Assembly: GCA_031421855.1 (NCBI GenBank)
Contig: JANOPN010000133.1
Span: 1 to 22,979, forward strand
Source of the DNA: JAAFHN01 sp031421855
Lineage (GTDB): Bacteria; Pseudomonadota; Gammaproteobacteria; Burkholderiales; Burkholderiaceae_C
Direction: 5' to 3'
Length of the DNA stretch: 22,979 nt
Shown: one piece after another, positions 22,310-22,979 of the stretch
Position numbering within the stretch: position 1 is the stretch's first letter
Layout of the letters: each line of letters begins with the position of its first letter
Position numbers and translations under genes: made by a program
The notes under the pieces: model-generated
The model's input: only the letters and a program-made list of their open reading frames with translations
Database searches by the model: none
Told to the model about the DNA's origin: nothing

Positions 22310-22979
22310 TCAGGAAACCACCACCAAATTGAATTCATGGTCGCTTTTGGCCCAAGCGTTGACTTCTTCGCGCAGCAAGAAAAGGCTTTGCGGGTATTCC
22401 CGAGCCCAATCGGCCGAGACCTCAAAGCGATAGCCTTCGTTGACACAAACCAGCCGTGTTCCGCGCAGGTTAGGTGTTTGACGGGAATGACACAACAACA
22501 CGCTCAGGCGAAAGCACAGCAGTGATGCCATCAGCTCCATGTCGGTGCGGTCGATTTCCAGTTTGCGCAGTTTGCCGCGTTGACCCAACACAAACATGCT
22601 GAGACGCTGCAACTCACCGAAAGAAAATCCGGCGATTTCGGCGTTTTTCAAGATGTATGCGCCGTGCCTGTGCCCCTCTACAGGCGAGACGGCATGACCA
22701 ATTTCGTGCACTTGCGCAGCCCACGACAGCAGGGTCTGGCAGCGGTGATGCGCCTCTGTTGGCCAATTCCGTTGTTGCGCCAAAGGCTCAAGCAACACGA
22801 GTGATTGTTTCAAAACGCGCTCGACTTGCGGGGCATCAACGTACAAGCGCTTTGAAAACGCGGTCAAGGCCGAGCGTCTCAGGTCCGTCTCGGCTTGTGG
22901 TGAAAGCAGTTTGAAGAGCACGCCATGTCGAAGCGAGCCGTTTGCAACCCGCATGGAATCGATATCCAACACTGCAAAA
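22310..22979 (-). CDS. ppx: Exopolyphosphatase Ppx C-terminal part, 5'-truncated
   Basis: Ppx removes phosphate from the ends of polyphosphate, opposing PPK1. The frame is open to the window edge, and the visible 223 or so codons are the end of the Ppx/GppA core (MRVANGSLRHGVLFKLL) plus the HD-like C-terminal domain (WAAQVHEIGHAVSPVEGHRHG, then GFSFGELQRLSMFVLGQRGKL). The GTG at 22972 is internal. The ASKHA catalytic part lies outside the window, so activity cannot be judged. It is convergent with ppk1-sixA, with the RHH-like gene between. Family call is secure. Confidence 0.93.
   Translation of the reverse strand, partial: FAVLDIDSMRVANGSLRHGVLFKLLSPQAETDLRRSALTAFSKRLYVDAPQVERVLKQSLVLLEPLAQQRNWPTEAHHRCQTLLSWAAQVHEIGHAVSPVEGHRHGAYILKNAEIAGFSFGELQRLSMFVLGQRGKLRKLEIDRTDMELMASLLCFRLSVLLCHSRQTPNLRGTRLVCVNEGYRFEVSADWAREYPQSLFLLREEVNAWAKSDHEFNLVVVS

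Noticed and set aside
1..22979. CRISPR array, tRNA/rRNA genes, transposases or phage genes
   Set aside because: No regularly spaced direct repeats with unique spacers, no cloverleaf or rRNA-like sequence, and no such proteins were found among the supported genes.

Overview
The window looks like a chromosomal segment of a Burkholderiales betaproteobacterium, most likely Comamonadaceae. Reasons: the gene order carA-carB-greA-yhbY-rlmE-ftsH-folP-glmM followed by ppk and ppx, moderately high GC, and protein starts and tails typical of that group. This assignment is from gene order and recognition, not from a search.

Layout. 1-6656: pyrimidine/arginine and transcription genes, namely carA (5' end off the window), a two-gene cassette of AAA ATPase plus PIN-domain protein wedged between carA and carB, carB, then greA behind a strong hairpin terminator. 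6681-10030: the RNA and protein quality-control genes yhbY (minus), rlmE and ftsH. 10082-12446: a Tat-exported PhoX-type phosphatase with its own Pho-box promoter and terminator, sitting between ftsH and folP. 12463-15413: folP, glmM and a TSUP-family permease. 15406-17577 (minus): a tightly overlapped arsenic operon, arsR-arsI-arsC-aquaporin. 17707-21686 (plus): an OlsB-like N-acyltransferase, ppk1 and sixA. 21703-22979 (minus): a Lys/Ala-rich protein with a ribbon-helix-helix-like C-terminus, then the C-terminal part of ppx (5' end off the window).

Two layers cut across the genes. First, phoX, the olsB-like gene and ppk1 each carry a Pho-box-like direct repeat with 11-bp spacing. In each, a similar weak -10 element (GACACT, GAAACT, GAAACT) lies exactly 10 nt downstream. 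This suggests a local PhoB regulon covering phosphate scavenging, phosphate-free membrane lipid and polyphosphate. An arsenate-detoxification operon lies beside it, which fits because arsenate enters cells as a phosphate analogue. Second, a family of about 50-60 bp repeats with a palindromic end occurs five times: on both sides of greA, inside folP (antisense), inside the aquaporin gene and near the end of arsI. The last two are in the same reading frame and add a similar peptide, so this resembles a coding-tolerant palindromic element.

The best candidates for undescribed biology are this element family, the ATPase-PIN cassette in carAB, the RHH protein with a histone-H1-like tail, and a greA leader that resembles an attenuator or short-RNA source. 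No tRNA, rRNA, CRISPR array, transposase or phage gene was seen.
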